Positions 18,802 to 31,532 are shown, numbered from the stretch's first letter. The stretch is DNA of 31,797 bases from Plantago elongata (GCA_036897095.1 JAYMSP010001464.1:1-31797); one strand, 5' to 3'. Notes: a model not told the origin generated them from the letters alone. Numbers and translations are program-made.

Positions 18802-21169
18802 CTAAATGTCAAGCCATTCCCTTTGCCAAGTACATATATGGCTTGTGACATTGAAGGTGTTTTTGCCGTCAGGGCCTACAACATAATAAGGCGAATCCTC
18901 AGGAAATTCGGATTCCATTGACAGCCAGTAGAGACTCGGTTCCCAGTCAACCCTTTTCAGGATCTTCAATAGCTCCTTGACCACAGTTTTGCATCCGTCA
19001 GCTGACAAATGGATTCCGTCTCTGCATTGTTTCAGAATGTTCAACGTCAAGTTTTTTTCTACATCTAAGATGTATGCTGAATAACTAACAGAGAATAGAA
19101 ATGCTTACATGAAGCAAGTTTTGGCCCAATCTTCTCTTTCTTGAATTGCAGTCCAGAGGTTAACGGATTCCACATCCATTTCTTTGCACAGGTCTACTAA
19201 GGCTTCAGAATATATGCGGCAGTTATCATTTGTCCTGGCTTGATCATCAAGGGCGTTTCTAGTTTTTGAGAAGTAGGAACAAGGAGTTAGACGATGTAAT
19301 TTTGAGGAGAAACTGTTGCACTACTAAACTCGGTGAAGGTAGCAGCATTACCCAAAGATTTCACGAACTTTCTCTTCGTCCATAGGCGGGGAGCTAAGAC
19401 ATATTACTCTTGTGTTGTCTGAAAGACTCTGCAATGTTTAACATGTATTCAGTAATTCAGAGTTCGGAATAATGCATTTATCATAGTAGCTAGTATTATA
19501 TAACTGTGCGTTAGCTGGGAATTGTGAGGTTGAGGAACAAACCTTGATATGAAGGATCATCTTTTTCATATTTTCAAGATATTCGGGAAGAGGAACATGA
19601 GCTCCCATGCCAGATACATGAGGGTTTGTTGCATCGTTACCACCAAAATACAGTATGACTAGAGAAGGTTGAACAGGTGCATCCTATTGTGCTCAAACAA
19701 AGAGAACACAGATTAGGCTATTGATTTGGTAAATAGATCCACTTTCAAATAAGGAAAACAGACATATGGCAGCTAGAAACTAATCTGAATCCAATCACAT
19801 GGATTATGCAAAAGAGTAAATACCTTAGGAAAAACCCGATCCAAGACTTGAAGGGCCATCCGCGAGTTCCAACCTGAGTACCCTCGTAGTACTATATCTG
19901 CCTATAATCATGACCAGAGAAAAGAAAAGTAGTTAAAAGAACATGTCGAAAATTCCTGAGGCTGAGACGCTAGGCATCAAAAAGCCTGTCACCAGTGAAA
20001 ATGAGGAAAAACCCTAGCCGCAGTATGAAGTTCTGTAAGCAATATCATCTAGTTTAACAGGACAAAGCCCTGCTATCTGAAACAGTCAAACCAACACATC
20101 TTTATAATTTCTAGCATTAGAGTTTTTCTTCCTTTTCTAACCAACCAACAAAATTATATCTCGAACCCGGAACTTCACTACAAGCTTTATCTAGATTCTA
20201 GAATATTTATGGACCTATGCAAGACAAAGATTTCAGATTCTAGAAAAAGGAGGTACATTTGTTTGAATGGAGAATTTGTCGATTGGAATACAAAAACTGA
20301 TAGGCTATCTTACTTTTCAATATGATGGAGTAGCTGGTAAAATCAGTTACTAGCATATAAGCTACCACTAGCTAGGCATTCACCAAAACTAATTCTACTT
20401 ATAACCATACTATAAGCTACCAACTACGCATTAAACGTAAACTATTCAGCCTATAAATCATGATAACAATCATATAGCATACAAGCTACAAGCTACCCTT
20501 TTAGTTCAGACTTCAAATCATAAGGTAAATAAGAAGCTGACACTAAACGTAACTACGTAAGTACACAACCTTAGAAAGTTAGTTAAAAGCTTACATATGT
20601 AGACTCAGTACTAATTTTGATGATTATAACGAATCTTATGATGTTGATAGATAGACACAGAACAGCTTATTACTTTGTTATTCGATCGAACTTGTACATA
20701 TTCAGAATGCCCTCTTTAGGTTGTCTTCATTTTACAAAAATAACCATGTTGCATAAACTACTTCTAGTATATGATGAGATACAGAACAGCTTATTTCTTC
20801 ATGATCTGATCAAACTCGTACATATTCAGATAGATGTCTCATCACTTCAATACATTTTGGTGTAAATTCATATATTCTAGCCTGGCCCAGGTCATAAAAA
20901 TTGAATCTTTGAGGTATTTCTACTTCCACTTTCCAGTTCCAAATTCCAATCAAGCAAAACAAGAAGCAACAATCAAAATCCCAGAAAACAGAAAGCAATA
21001 AAAAGACGATCTTTTCAACTTTCAAGTAACAAGAAATATGAGATTGAATTGCACGAACCTTGCGAGCATAGAGGTCAGCAAGAATAGCTCCCCATCCGCC
21101 AACATTGTAACACATCTGAACCACTGATGATCCGAACAACACGAACTGCGGTCGAGTTGGACCCACCAT
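18802..21169 (-). CDS. GDSL esterase/lipase, CPRD49-type (copy A)
   Basis: Six exons on the minus strand: 21059-21169, 19824-19901, 19543-19683, 19352-19428, 19109-19258 and 18802-19021, giving 258 residues, normal for this small plant SGNH clade. Block I reads FVLFGSSVVQ with the nucleophile Ser15. GSS in place of GDS is, as I recall, normal in CPRD49 relatives. Block II has RGYSGWN (Gly44), block III GGND (Asn79), and block V DGIHLS with Asp187 and His190, so the catalytic set is complete. No signal peptide is visible, unlike the long secreted GDSL lipases, so a cytosolic ester hydrolase is likely; the substrate is unknown. Its closest partner is the gene at 22147-24090, in the same orientation and with identical exon lengths for exons 1-5. 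Intron 1 is long (1157 bases) and holds a 124-bp-period duplication. Its 3' end faces the F-box gene. Confidence 0.94.
20651..20830. repeat. Diverged direct duplication in GDSL-A intron 1, offset 124 bp
   Basis: ACAGAACAGCTTAT (20657 and 20781) and GTACATATTCAGA (about 20694 and 20818) recur in the same order, both with an offset of 124. The stretch between them (GATCGAACTT against GATCAAACTC) is also similar. The upstream part of this intron, near 20330-20500, is full of AAGCTACC/TAGCTACC-like words and may be an old MITE, but no ends could be set. Confidence 0.7.
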
Positions 21170-22146
21170 TTTTCTTTAATTACAAGTTCGTGGTGAAAGT
21201 TAATGTCTTTTCAATTTATAGAAAATTCTTTGCTTGCTTTCAGGTTGAACAAGAAGAAGAAAAGAAAGAATTGGGTTGATTTGAACAAGAAGATGAAGCC
21301 GTAGTAGGTGGTGCTGATTCCATATTTCTGGGTTAGGTTTGGTGATGTTATTGGTGGCTACATAATGAGAATTTTCTATTCCCTTTCATATGATGTCTTT
21401 GAATGAAGGATTTGTCAAAGACTAATCACCCACTGGGTCAAAATTTCCAAGTCAAAATAGTCACCTCTTGTAAGTGGTGTAGCCGAGTTAGAATTTGTAT
21501 ACACTTATTAATTTCGATATGTACCGTAAATTGTAAATAAGTAAAGTTAGACTAAATCGAATTAACTATGACATACTAAAAGACATGTGATTGAAATTTA
21601 AGATTCACTTGTTTTTCACTAAGTTTTAACTAATTAAGGAGCTCTGTTTTTTTTTAAGAACTAACTACTTTGATTGTATGATCCTATTTGTTAGTTAATG
21701 CATTCAAATGTAGTTGATGACTCTATCTCTGTGTCTAGTTCTCTTAACTCTTAATGCATTGTGCCTTCTATATGTACAAAATTTATGAAGTGTAAAAGTT
21801 GTTTTGCTACGACATAGATTGACTTAGCATTCGATCGATCATACGTAGACAATTAATGTATTATGTAGGCAAAGTAAGAACAAATAGCATGGTAATTACA
21901 GTGTGCATCTATCATGGTCATGACTCATGAACGCGTTTCCTTCATTAGCAGATGACAAAGTACTTTGGACCACGTTTTCTTAGAACATACTTATACATGC
22001 TGAATATGTTTCAGTTCTTTGAAACCAGAGCAAGAATGAATCTCAATTCTGTTCTGAACAAATAATGTAGTTGTCATGATTCTTTGTTTCAATTCCCAAA
22101 TAAATAGCTATACTTCTGCAAGACCCCAGATTTTGAAGGAGCTGGT
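21170..22146. other. Spacer between the two GDSL genes
   Basis: No gene is visible. The right part is the 3' flank of copy B and the left part holds the promoter and 5' UTR of copy A, both read leftward. It includes GATCGATCATACGTA near 21835 and an AT-rich background, with no recognisable transposon. Confidence 0.55.
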
Positions 22147-24090
22147 CTAGCTTTTATATGGTTTAATAATCATCAGGTCAGTGTTTAGCTTCTCTTCTTC
22201 ATCCATCCACTCGACTTGCCAACTAGAAACAAGACGACTAACATTCGTGGTACTTTTGTCATCAGAACCAACAGGATAATACGGTGAATCTTCTTGGAAC
22301 TCGAAAGGCATTGTCAGCCAGTAGAGGTCCGGTTCCCATTCTGCCTCTTTGAGCACTTTCAGTATCTCCTTTAGTATGATTCTGCTGCCTCCGGCTGATG
22401 GATGGATCCCATCCCTAAAGGAATTAGAAAAAGAGTTCAAATGTCCTGCGTAAATAGCTTCAACAGTAGGAGTGTGTCATCAGGAACATGAATAAGCTCA
22501 CAATAAATAAGCTGGTGCCCAGTCATCTCTATGCTGAAATGCTGTCCACAGATCGATGACTTTAACATCCAGTTCTAGACCGAGCCCTACCAATGCTTTG
22601 GCGTATACGCTACAAGATTCATTTGTACGAGGACTCTTATCAAGAGAATTCCTGATCGACGGCAAATAGAGAGACATATGAGTATCATATAGACAATAGG
22701 ATTTCTTGTCATGCCGAAACTGGACATAAATAAGATACTACACGTTTAGATTACCCAAAGCGTTTCCGAATCATGTCTGGGTCTACAGGAGGTGTAGTGA
22801 GAAAGATTATCTTCGTCTTCTCTGAGAGACTCTGCCAACAATCCACAAATATTAACAATCCACAGGAGGTTCTTGATCAGACAGGCACAATGGCACAAAC
22901 ATAATTTTACCTTGAGATGAAGAGCAATCTTTTTCATGTTCTCAAGATATTCAGGAAGTGGAACATGAGGTCCTAGACCACTTGGGTGAGATTGCATGGC
23001 ATCATTACCACCGAAATATACTATAACCAGTGAAGGCTCACATCCTGCATTCTGTTGATTTGGAACAAAAACTGCTTTCAAGCATTACGAGGAAAAACAT
23101 ATCGATGATTACCAAAAGGCACTTGATTCTGTAACCAAAGGATTGCTCAAATGAAACACAGAAAATGAGTTTTTTGCTGCATTTGATAATCGAAACATAC
23201 CTGTGGGAAAATCTGATGCAAGACTTCAAGAGCATTCCTAGAATTCCATCCACCGTAACCTCGTAGCATTACATCTGCCTACATGAGATATCAAAACCAA
23301 CTGAAACCATACTCTAATCGTCTGAGACTCTGAGCACTTCCGATTTTTTGAAACCAAAACAAATGTTAAGGCCTAACTACATTTTCTGCTTTCTGCTGTC
23401 TCTTAACCTTCTGTTTCTAAGTTTCTTACGCTTTCAGCCTGCCATCTTCGATTCAATAACGATACTTCATATACTATTCACCGTCGGATTCTTGAGCCAT
23501 TTTCACATCTATCAGTCTAGGCAGGGCAGAACCAGTGGTCATAGTGGGTGGGAATTAATTTTACTTATAAAAATTTCCCCATCCCTAAACTCCAAACCGA
23601 TCTCATACAGTTCAAATTATGAGTCCGCCCCTTAGTAGCCGTCTATGCATTATAATGTTATGTATGTACTTTGTAGCTCAAGATTTCATTATCATAAATT
23701 CATTAAAATGTTATGTACTTTTTTTGGAGAATATCGTTGTTAATATAGCATTGAGTGACTTGAGTCTAATAATCATTATAAAGCCATGACTCAATCTATC
23801 ACTACTCATCATCTCATCTGTATTTACACTCCATTCAACAAAACTTATCAGCTCTCAACTTCAACTACTAAAACAAGATCGAAACAGAAATAAGTCAAAC
23901 ACAATAATCAAGATCAAATATTTTCAGATTGGTAACAGAACCAAACAGGTCAAACAGCAAAAAGATACTATACTAATACCTTTCTAGAGTAGAGGTCAGC
24001 AAGAATTGCACCCCAACCTCCAGGGTTGAAGGACATCTGAACTATGGAAGATCCGAATAAAACTATCATGGGTCGACCCGGACCCAGCAT
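22147..24090 (-). CDS. GDSL esterase/lipase, CPRD49-type (copy B)
   Basis: Six exons on the minus strand: 23980-24090, 23201-23278, 22911-23051, 22755-22831, 22502-22651 and 22147-22414, giving 274 residues. Exon lengths 1-5 (111, 78, 141, 77, 150) are identical to copy A and all intron phases agree, so the two genes arose by tandem duplication. Catalytic blocks are intact at the same positions: FGSS with Ser15, RGYGGWN (Gly44), GGND (Asn79) and DGIHPS (Asp187, His190). The tail is 16 residues longer than in copy A (ends KLNTDLMIIKPYKS). GPHVPLPEYLENMKKIALHL in exon 3 is the most conserved stretch between the two. The two proteins differ widely elsewhere, so the duplication is old. As with copy A, no signal peptide is seen and the substrate is unknown. 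Confidence 0.94.
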
Positions 24091-24439
24091 CTTTCTTTAA
24101 TCTTTACGGTGATAGTGATGAGAAGATGAAAGAGATGAAGTTGCTCTGTATTAATGATGATTGGTGAGAATATGAAGTTTTGTAACGTCTTTAGATTCTC
24201 TACTACTGGTAGTTGGGTATGTTATTGGGAATTGAACTATAGACACCAACATAATATTCGAGAATAGAACATAAAGTATTTGTATTTATACATGGAATAT
24301 AATTATAAATAATTTTTTATTTATTTTTAATAAAATACTTTATTACGCTATCACTCTCACTTATTTTTTAAAATATCGAATTGTCGATCTCGCTCTCGAT
24401 TTATATGATCTAGGTCGGCACTTCTCACTAGACTCGACA

Positions 24440-24790
24440 GTTTTGATCCAAACCCGAAAGTAAACCCGAAATTATCACGAACACATACCCGAAACCCGAG
24501 CTGAATTCGAACATGACCCGATCCGAAGCGGCCCAATTAGAATGATATGAATAGACTCGATCCGAAATGACCCAAATGAGAATTGACATGAAATAACCCG
24601 ACCCGAAATGACATGAGTTTAGAATTAACCCGATCCGAATTGACACAAATCCAAATTGATCCAAATCATCAGGTCCAAAATGACCCGAATTAGAATTGAC
24701 CTAAAATCATTCGATCTGAAATGACCCGAATCATCCGACCCGTACTCAAACGATACGAAATGACTCGAATTTGATTTGACACGAAATCAC
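24440..24790. repeat. Degenerate ACCCGAA minisatellite, block 1
   Basis: Variants of ACCCGAAATGACCCGAAT recur roughly every 9-20 bases for about 350 bases, mixed with GATCCGAA, GAATTGAC and AAATGAC. The array is irregular, with no fixed unit length, so it is old or grew by slippage of a short core. Confidence 0.85.
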
Positions 24791-25639
24791 AAGTATCACA
24801 ATGCATTTCATTACTAGAGGGTACCGTTTAAGTCATGGACCTCTTGTAACTTGTTGATATAAAGGGAATAAACTAAAGTTATTGTATATAACTAGTTTTT
24901 TTATTGTACTATAGAAAAGTTGGTTGGACATTAAATATCTCTTTATTAAATCTCATATAATTTTATCTATAAAAATTAAAAAATATTTTTGAACATATTT
25001 TTAAATTCGCCTCGATAAGACGATCCCATAGACATTAATCTTGAATGCTACATGCTACGAATGATATGTTTTTTTCCTTATTTTTACTTAATTTTTCAAT
25101 CTGCAAAAATATGGATGACTTTTAAAGTTTATCCAGCAAACTTGTACCTTTTAGTACTCTACTTTAAAAAATTAAAAGTAAATGTAGGTGTGACTGAATT
25201 GCATTAAGTTCATAAAGTAGTTAAGTCATATTAGTATACGCTCTCTATTTACAAGTATAATCCAATTGTGTATCATCTATCAATTGTTTGAATATGACTT
25301 CAAACTCCTCATAAACCATTGAATAATTCACTTGAGAATACATCATATTCATTAACGGGCCTGAGATAAACATACAATATATAAAAAGAAACACGATTAT
25401 TAAAATAAAAAGGACTACAAAGATGATAATCTGGTACGTGTTCCTGAAACATATTGCATAGTAAGCAGCAAACTAATTACATTCTCATGTTCTTTGTCAA
25501 TTCAAACCCAAAGTTAGAAAACTCTAATTAGAGAAGTCTTTCACATGTTAGAAGTTAGAACAAAGAGACTTTTAACAGTAACAAAGTTATCATTGTATAG
25601 AATATTAAAAATGTACATAGTATAAAACTAGCTCAATAT

Positions 25640-26025
25640 TCGACCCGAAACAATTCAAAATATTTTATTTCGAAAACGACCCAAATTCGAAAATATGTGA
25701 CCCGAAGCAATCCGATATTTTTTAACCCGAAAGGACCCAAACTCGAATAACACTCGAATACGAAAATATTCAACCCAAAACATTCAATTTTTTGTAAAAT
25801 TCGAAAGGATCCAAATTCGAATATCATCCGAACCTGAAGTGATCCTGATGTGAAGTGACTCGATCCGAAATGATCCAATCCAAAGTGACCGGAAATATTA
25901 ATAACCCGAAACGTCCCAAACACGATCATCATCCGAACTCGAGCATCACCCCTCCGAAAATGTCCCGAATAAAATGCAGATGAAAATGTTCTGATCCAAA
26001 TTAACCCTATCCGAATCACCTTGCT
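25640..26025. repeat. Degenerate ACCCGAA minisatellite, block 2
   Basis: The core (ACCCGAA, ATCCGAA, TTCGAA) is the same as in block 1, here with more CCAAATTCGAA and TCATCCGAAC variants. It lies about 850 bases after block 1. The separating DNA (24791-25639) is unrelated AT-rich sequence, which may be an insertion that split one array. Confidence 0.82.
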
Positions 26026-27029
26026 AGGTCTACTTCTCACTCACCAAATGCATGTTAGAGTGTTAGTTACTCGGCCTCCCTACTTGAGTTTACGGACTAA
26101 TTTTGATCACGAACTAATGTTATATTATAAAGTTAAGAGTTCATAGACTGTTTGTGTTTGATTTGAAAAGATCTTAAAGAATATGCATTTACTCTTGAAT
26201 AATTTATATACTTTCATGGATATGACTGCTCAATTCAAATTTGGTACACCTGACCCCAATATTCCGATCAATAAAAACATCCAATTACTGGCCAGACCAG
26301 TTTGATAAGATTCTTCAATCGCCGCGAGGCCTTAGAAGCAAATCTTAATTTAATGCGGGTAGACATGTCAAACTTAATTTGGGCTGATTTCGGTTTAGCC
26401 CATGTTAGAGTATTAAAGACATGGGCTGTATTGTGTGGACTTTCCTTACTGGATCAGCCCTCAAATGTGCAGCTATTTTTTTCTTAAAAATTACTTAAAA
26501 CATTTGGCACAAAATATTTTAAATAGATGCGACATGAGGTAATAAAATATAATAATTTATAGAATCATGTGCTAATATAATAGTATAGCTTAATAAATCA
26601 TGTATTAATACATTATTGCAACTCAATTTGCCGCTGATTGAAAATTGTCAGGTTATTTCAATACCAGTCAGCAATGCCAATGTACTTCCGTTAATCCCGA
26701 AAGCATCTTCTCATCTTATCATTTATTATAAACAAAACTTCTTATTTCATTTTTTCATCAGTTATTATTCCATAAATATATTTAAAATTAAATTTACATT
26801 ATTATTTTATTCACTTTACCATGAATTTAAGACCCTCAATTTTTCATTAATATAATAAGTATACTAAATAAATGTTCAGTCAACCCACTTATTTGAAGTT
26901 TATTTACTCTAACTAGTTCATTGGAAAATGAAAGGGCAGCTTAACTTAACAGTTTTATATTTGATATTTTCCACTTTACACAATATCACAACAACCATAC
27001 TAAAAATGAAACTCATTTAGACTATTTAT

Positions 27030-27190
27030 CTTCAACTTAAAATTTAATTTAATTTAATTTATTTCAATTCAACTTTTCTTAATTACTATATAATTTATAC
27101 TTTAAAAATTAGTTCAATTCATTTTAATTTAATTCCGTTTTATTTAGTTTAGTTCAGTAAATTACAGTTGAATAGAAAAGAGCCTTATGC
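27030..27190. mobile_element. MITE remnant or AT minisatellite
   Basis: Repeated TTTAATT/TTCAATTC words end in ATAGAAAAGAGCCTTA. The reverse complement of that end (TAAGGCTCTTTTCTAT) resembles the terminal repeat of the 1221-1350 element (AGGCT..GTTCTCTTCG). No matching left end is clear. Confidence 0.3.
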
Positions 27191-29557
27191 AACCATGGAT
27201 CCATGCCTGAGCCAGGGGTATCAATTGCTGCCCTCAAATTTTCTTTTAAATTTACAAATATACCCCTTTGCAAATCTTTTTATCCTTCTATCATTATTTG
27301 GTTCTTTTTGTTTATGTAATAAGTCATAATTTTATTGTAATAAAGTGTTTTTGTGGTGTAACATTAGTAATTATTCTTATGTATTATAATGCTAGAGTTT
27401 TAGTATAATTTTAACTATTTATAAATAATAGTAACTGAATTATAATATATTTTAATTTGTATTTAGAATTTAACTAATTAATTTTATAGAATTACTATTA
27501 TATATTGTACTTAAAAGTGAAATGATGTTTATAAGAGTTTTAAAATTATTTAATAGTTTTAATATTGTTATTTTATAAGTTTAAAATTGTCATAATAGAT
27601 TAAAAAAATATAATGATAGAAAAATAGTAGATATAAATATAAAATTCAGTTGAATTATAAATAAATGGTTTATAAAATAGGGTATTATTCAACATGTGAT
27701 TAAAGCATAACAAACATATTGAGAAGGATAACTCGATTAAAATCAAATATATAATTAGCTTCCCTAACCGTCTTTAAACATTTACAATTTGGCTGTTTAT
27801 TTAAAAAAATGTGTATTTAAATGTGTATCAAATGAAGATATCATTAAAAAGTTTCAAAATATGAGTGTATGACGATTGCCACGGTCAATTGTGAAGTAAA
27901 TTTTATATAGTTTACTTGTGAGACATTTTTATTCTTACAACACTTAAATCTCGATATTCATGATAAAATTTTCTGTGCATGTCAAAATAGCCTTATGGAA
28001 TGTATAAGAACATCGACTTCAATGACGTAAATGGAGCCGAGTTGGCAACAAATATCATGCTATGAGGCGCACAAAAATTGTACATTATGAGCATGCATGT
28101 GATGTGATTTGAATTAAGAAACTTCGCGGAAACTACACCTTTGTTTTTAAGTTGCAGTATTTCTGATATACTCCACATATTGGAGTATATATAGAGTTCA
28201 TGCCAATCACATGGTGTTCTTACATTTTCATGGACCAACTGCTATAATTGCACTAATTACAGATTGGATTGTTCATACATTTTAGCAGAGATTTTAATTC
28301 ATTTTTGTTCACTCGTGAAAACTACAATTAAATATTCAAGTTATAATCATGTAGAGGGTCGGCACAACTGGCAAACTGACTGCACTCTGAGACGAGTTCA
28401 AAAAATATTTTATATGTAGGGCACTGTAACCATGCTATAGGTTGAGCAAAGTGTTTGCCATGTTAAACCACGTATTATTTAAAATAGGCAGTTAACCTCG
28501 TTTTATTATATATATAAATTCCTTTTTTTTCAATTGGTTTGTAAAATAAATTTAAATCGATTAATAATTCCAATTGAAAAATACATTAAAATTTAAATCG
28601 GTTAACAATCGGAATACATTTCATACCTAGTTCTATAGTTACAAGTACTTTAAAATTTTAAATGTGAAAGACGGGATTCTATCATGTACAAGTTCAAAAT
28701 TCTGATTATTTCAATCTCAATTTCCAAATACTTACGGAATCACATTAATGAATGCTATTACATCGGAGCCGCCGAAAATAGGAAACTTCGTTGAAACAAC
28801 TCAAGTTTTGGCGGATATGGAGTCAGCTCTCAATTATTTTTAGAGACATATATCACGTTAAAATAAAATATATCTAAATTATTGTGATAGTATGCTTCTT
28901 GTTAACGTGGTGATGATAAGTGATAGAGAATGATAGAAGAATGTAAAATGATACGAGCCAATAAATTAATATTATACCAAACCAGAGATATGTACCATGC
29001 ATAAATTAATGATTAACATTTGTCCCTTACTATTGTGTTAAAATTAAGAAGCAAGACAAACAAAAATAAACGGACGGAGTAAATTAATCATCGACATTAA
29101 ATCAATATTGAAGCCTTATGTGCTTTCGATTTCTATTTTCTGACTACTGATTATCTAGGTTATATCACATTTTTTATCGAAACATAATCTAAATTCACAA
29201 TATACTAGCTAGCTTAATTAGTAGCTATGGTCGATCAATAATTGTACGTATACTTTCGTGTAAGTAATTTTTATTGACTTTATAAATTTTGACATATATT
29301 GTTAAATTTTAATTTTAATATATATACTTTTAATCTTTTAAATAACTTTACATGTATATGTTTTTGATGTATTTCAATACACTTATATTAGGAGAAAAAT
29401 AGAAAATCTGTAAATAAGATTGACAGTTAATAAGATGGGATGTAATAAATTTTATTTTTATATATAAGATGGTCCATCCAAAATTCTTTTGCACAATTTA
29501 TTAAGGTCTACAACACTCAACAGGGAAACTGAGAGACGAACTACATATAATTAACTA

Positions 29558-29800
29558 ATCATGTATAATTTGCAAGAAAAATATGGTGCCTTTTTTATGA
29601 ACTGCACAAGGGTGCAATGACCAATGTAGGTCCGTAAGCAATGGAAGAGACAGTAGTTCCCTCAACAATAAGAAGACCACCTTTTGTTGCTCGCGAGTCG
29701 CTGGAAGTAATAAACTGCAGCATGTGGCTGTGAAATGTGAATGTATGATCTATTTCTTAATAGTGGTGCCATAAGAATCATGTTCATTAGCAAAGATTTC
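29558..29800 (-). pseudogene. Fragment of a 12-oxophytodienoate reductase (OPR / old yellow enzyme) gene
   Basis: The minus strand reads MILMAPLLRNRSY, then SQPHAAVYYFQR; after a frameshift near 29700 it reads ATKGGLLIVEGTTVSSIAYG; further on, in another frame, it reads KKGTIFFLQIIH. In OPR proteins the order is VLAPLTRxRSY, PQPHAxLYYSQR, TTxGGFLIxEATGVSxTAxGY, and AKGGIFFCQIWHVGR, so four consecutive conserved blocks from the N-terminal part of the enzyme are recognisable. About fifteen residues between the third and fourth block are missing, and stops follow. The functional enzymes are FMN-dependent oxidoreductases of jasmonate metabolism and related enone reduction; this copy lacks the FMN- and substrate-binding remainder and cannot work. 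No further OPR sequence was found on either side. It looks like a lone N-terminal remnant without introns. Confidence 0.8.
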
Positions 29801-29904
29801 TATAAACACACAAAGAAGAAAGAAGAAATAAAGAAGAGGAACGAAAAAAAAAAGAGTTACAGTATAATAGACTGGTTAAAATTCACCAGAAACATATATA
29901 TACA

Positions 29905-29965
29905 TAGTTTTTTTAAGATAGTCAATAGGTCGAGGGTCCGAATCACCCCTTTAGTTGTTTTAAAA
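29905..29965 (+). mobile_element. 5'-truncated copy of the tRNA-derived SINE
   Basis: ATAGGTCGAGGGTCCGAATC carries a B-box-like core, followed by ACCCCTTTAGTTGTTTTAAA. The same order (B box, CACCCTTTA, TTTxAAA, A/T-rich tail) is seen in the elements at 6014-6134 and 12402-12504. The A-box half is missing or unrecognisable. Confidence 0.5.
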
Positions 29966-31532
29966 TAAACAAATATAGATAAATTATTGAAAATAAATGT
30001 ACACCTAAATCTCCCATGTACCAATCTGAAGTTTGTAGAGATTAAAATTGATGCATAATTTATTCCGAAGTTTTGAAAAGAGATGAACCAAAATTGGAAA
30101 AGGAAGGTAAGATCGGTACATTGGGGGGCAAGATCATTTGGGAACTCGAAATTTGCTTGTGTGGACCATATTAGATCGATCCAGTTCACGTTTAAAGGAT
30201 ATGGATCCGCCAGCCCATGAGACTTTCACGTTGCTTGCTGTTATGGTATATTGGCGTTTCCAAACGAAACAATTGATGGGCACTGATCATATCATCATCT
30301 TTTTTCCGATCCGTATATATCTTTCTCGATTAAGTGGCTGAAACTTCTTTCAAAATATTCTTATAAAATTATATTTTCCGATGGAAAAAAGAGAACAGTT
30401 TATGTGGAGCACTTTCAAGTCTGAGAATCGGTGTTATTTATCAAACTCTTGGCTCCGTACATTTATACAAGTGGGTGGGGCTTATAGTTTTATACCATTT
30501 AGACCACTTAATTGTCCGCGGAACTTGTCTATGACAGGTCGCGAAGAGAGTTAATTGTGGATGAATGAGGATGAGATATTCGACTTGAAATTCTCCAATT
30601 TAGCTTGTTTGATAGTACTAAATGCAGACTAATTGGTTACTTGATAATTCAAGTAAGCATATTCGGTAAATCTTGATACTTCGCTGATCAAGAGTGATGT
30701 GGACTTGAGATGCGTGACTCTGGAAAACTGCACCATAAACATGCAATGCGCTTCAATATACTCCTACGCTAACTATAATATTGAAATAATTAGTGTTACA
30801 TTGTGAATTGTGAGTTGCATGTGACGTGAATGATACAAAATCTGTTGGAATTGGTTACTGCTACGTACTTTTACGTGTGAAGCAATCTAGCTAAGTGCAT
30901 TTGTTAAAAATAGTAAGATGATCAAAGATATGGAGTCATCACTTCAATTATCAGCCGGAAGTTACTTAATTTCTTGCAGATTTATCAGTTTTATGCACAC
31001 ATAACCTGATTCTAAATCTCTCACGGAAACATACTGAGAATATTGAATCATCGCAGTTTTAAATCTGGAACTGTTTTAACACATGTCTGGTTGCGTACAT
31101 GTTATATGGACCGTACTCATGTTGTACGTACTTACATTGCGAAACTTCCTGTAAATTTCATATACTAATGGTACATGGACGTGTACTTGGCTTTTAGTCA
31201 CATATGCTGTCGTACCCAATTCGGTTTAGTTCTTTTGGTTTAAGTTACGTGCAGCTTTCTCTTTAATTTAGATTTGTAATTCTTATCTCTGTCTGTTGTT
31301 GGTTCATGGCATTTCACGCCGTGCTCCTCGTTCTTTGTCGTAATATATCTTTAAATTCTTTAAAATAAAAAAGTAAAAAATTTCAACCATGCATGTCCAA
31401 GAGCAGAACTAATATTCAAATTTTAATGGGGCGAAATTATATATAATATTATTTCATAGATTTGTAGAGATAAAATTCCAAATTAACAAAAATAGCTTAT
31501 ATTAACTTTTAAGTAGCAAGAATACCCCCTTA
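29966..31532. other. AT-rich intergenic DNA
   Basis: I see no gene, RNA or clear transposon here. The frames at 30138-30341 and nearby resemble no family and have no splice or codon support. Confidence 0.5.

Larger units (their letters stand above)
24091..29557. other. Long gene-poor region
   Basis: No protein gene is supported over about 5.4 kb. It contains the two ACCCGAA minisatellite blocks (24440-24790 and 25640-26025), a MITE remnant near 27030-27190, and a fragment at 26340-26460 with GGGCTGATTTCGGTTTAGCC-like words related in style to the minisatellite. The reading frames at 25633-26040 and 24428-24664 are only translations of the repeat. The first ~150 bases left of 24240 form the promoter and 5' UTR of GDSL copy B. 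Confidence 0.6.

Noticed and set aside
20330-20500. Possible hAT-type MITE with AAGCTACC words in GDSL-A intron 1
   Set aside because: Repeated words but no terminal repeats that can be paired with confidence.
23520-23640. Possible transposon fragment in GDSL-B intron 1 (GGGCAGAACC ... AGTCCGCCCCTTAG)
   Set aside because: The words recall ends of dispersed plant repeats, but no inverted repeat or target duplication could be defined.
24428-26040. Minus-strand frames of 78 and 135 codons with repeated FG/GHF words
   Set aside because: They translate the ACCCGAA minisatellite; there is no domain and no splice support.
26302-26487. 61-codon frame in the gene-poor region
   Set aside because: No family resemblance; it overlaps a dispersed repeat with GGGCTGATTTCGG-type words.
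28751-28843. Short plus-strand ORF (MNAITSEPPKIGNFVETTQ...)
   Set aside because: It looks slightly protein-like but is about 30 codons, isolated and unrecognised, with no splice context.
29071-29082. CGGACGGAGTAA, a Stowaway-like end
   Set aside because: No matching left terminus could be found within about 300 bases, so no element is claimed.
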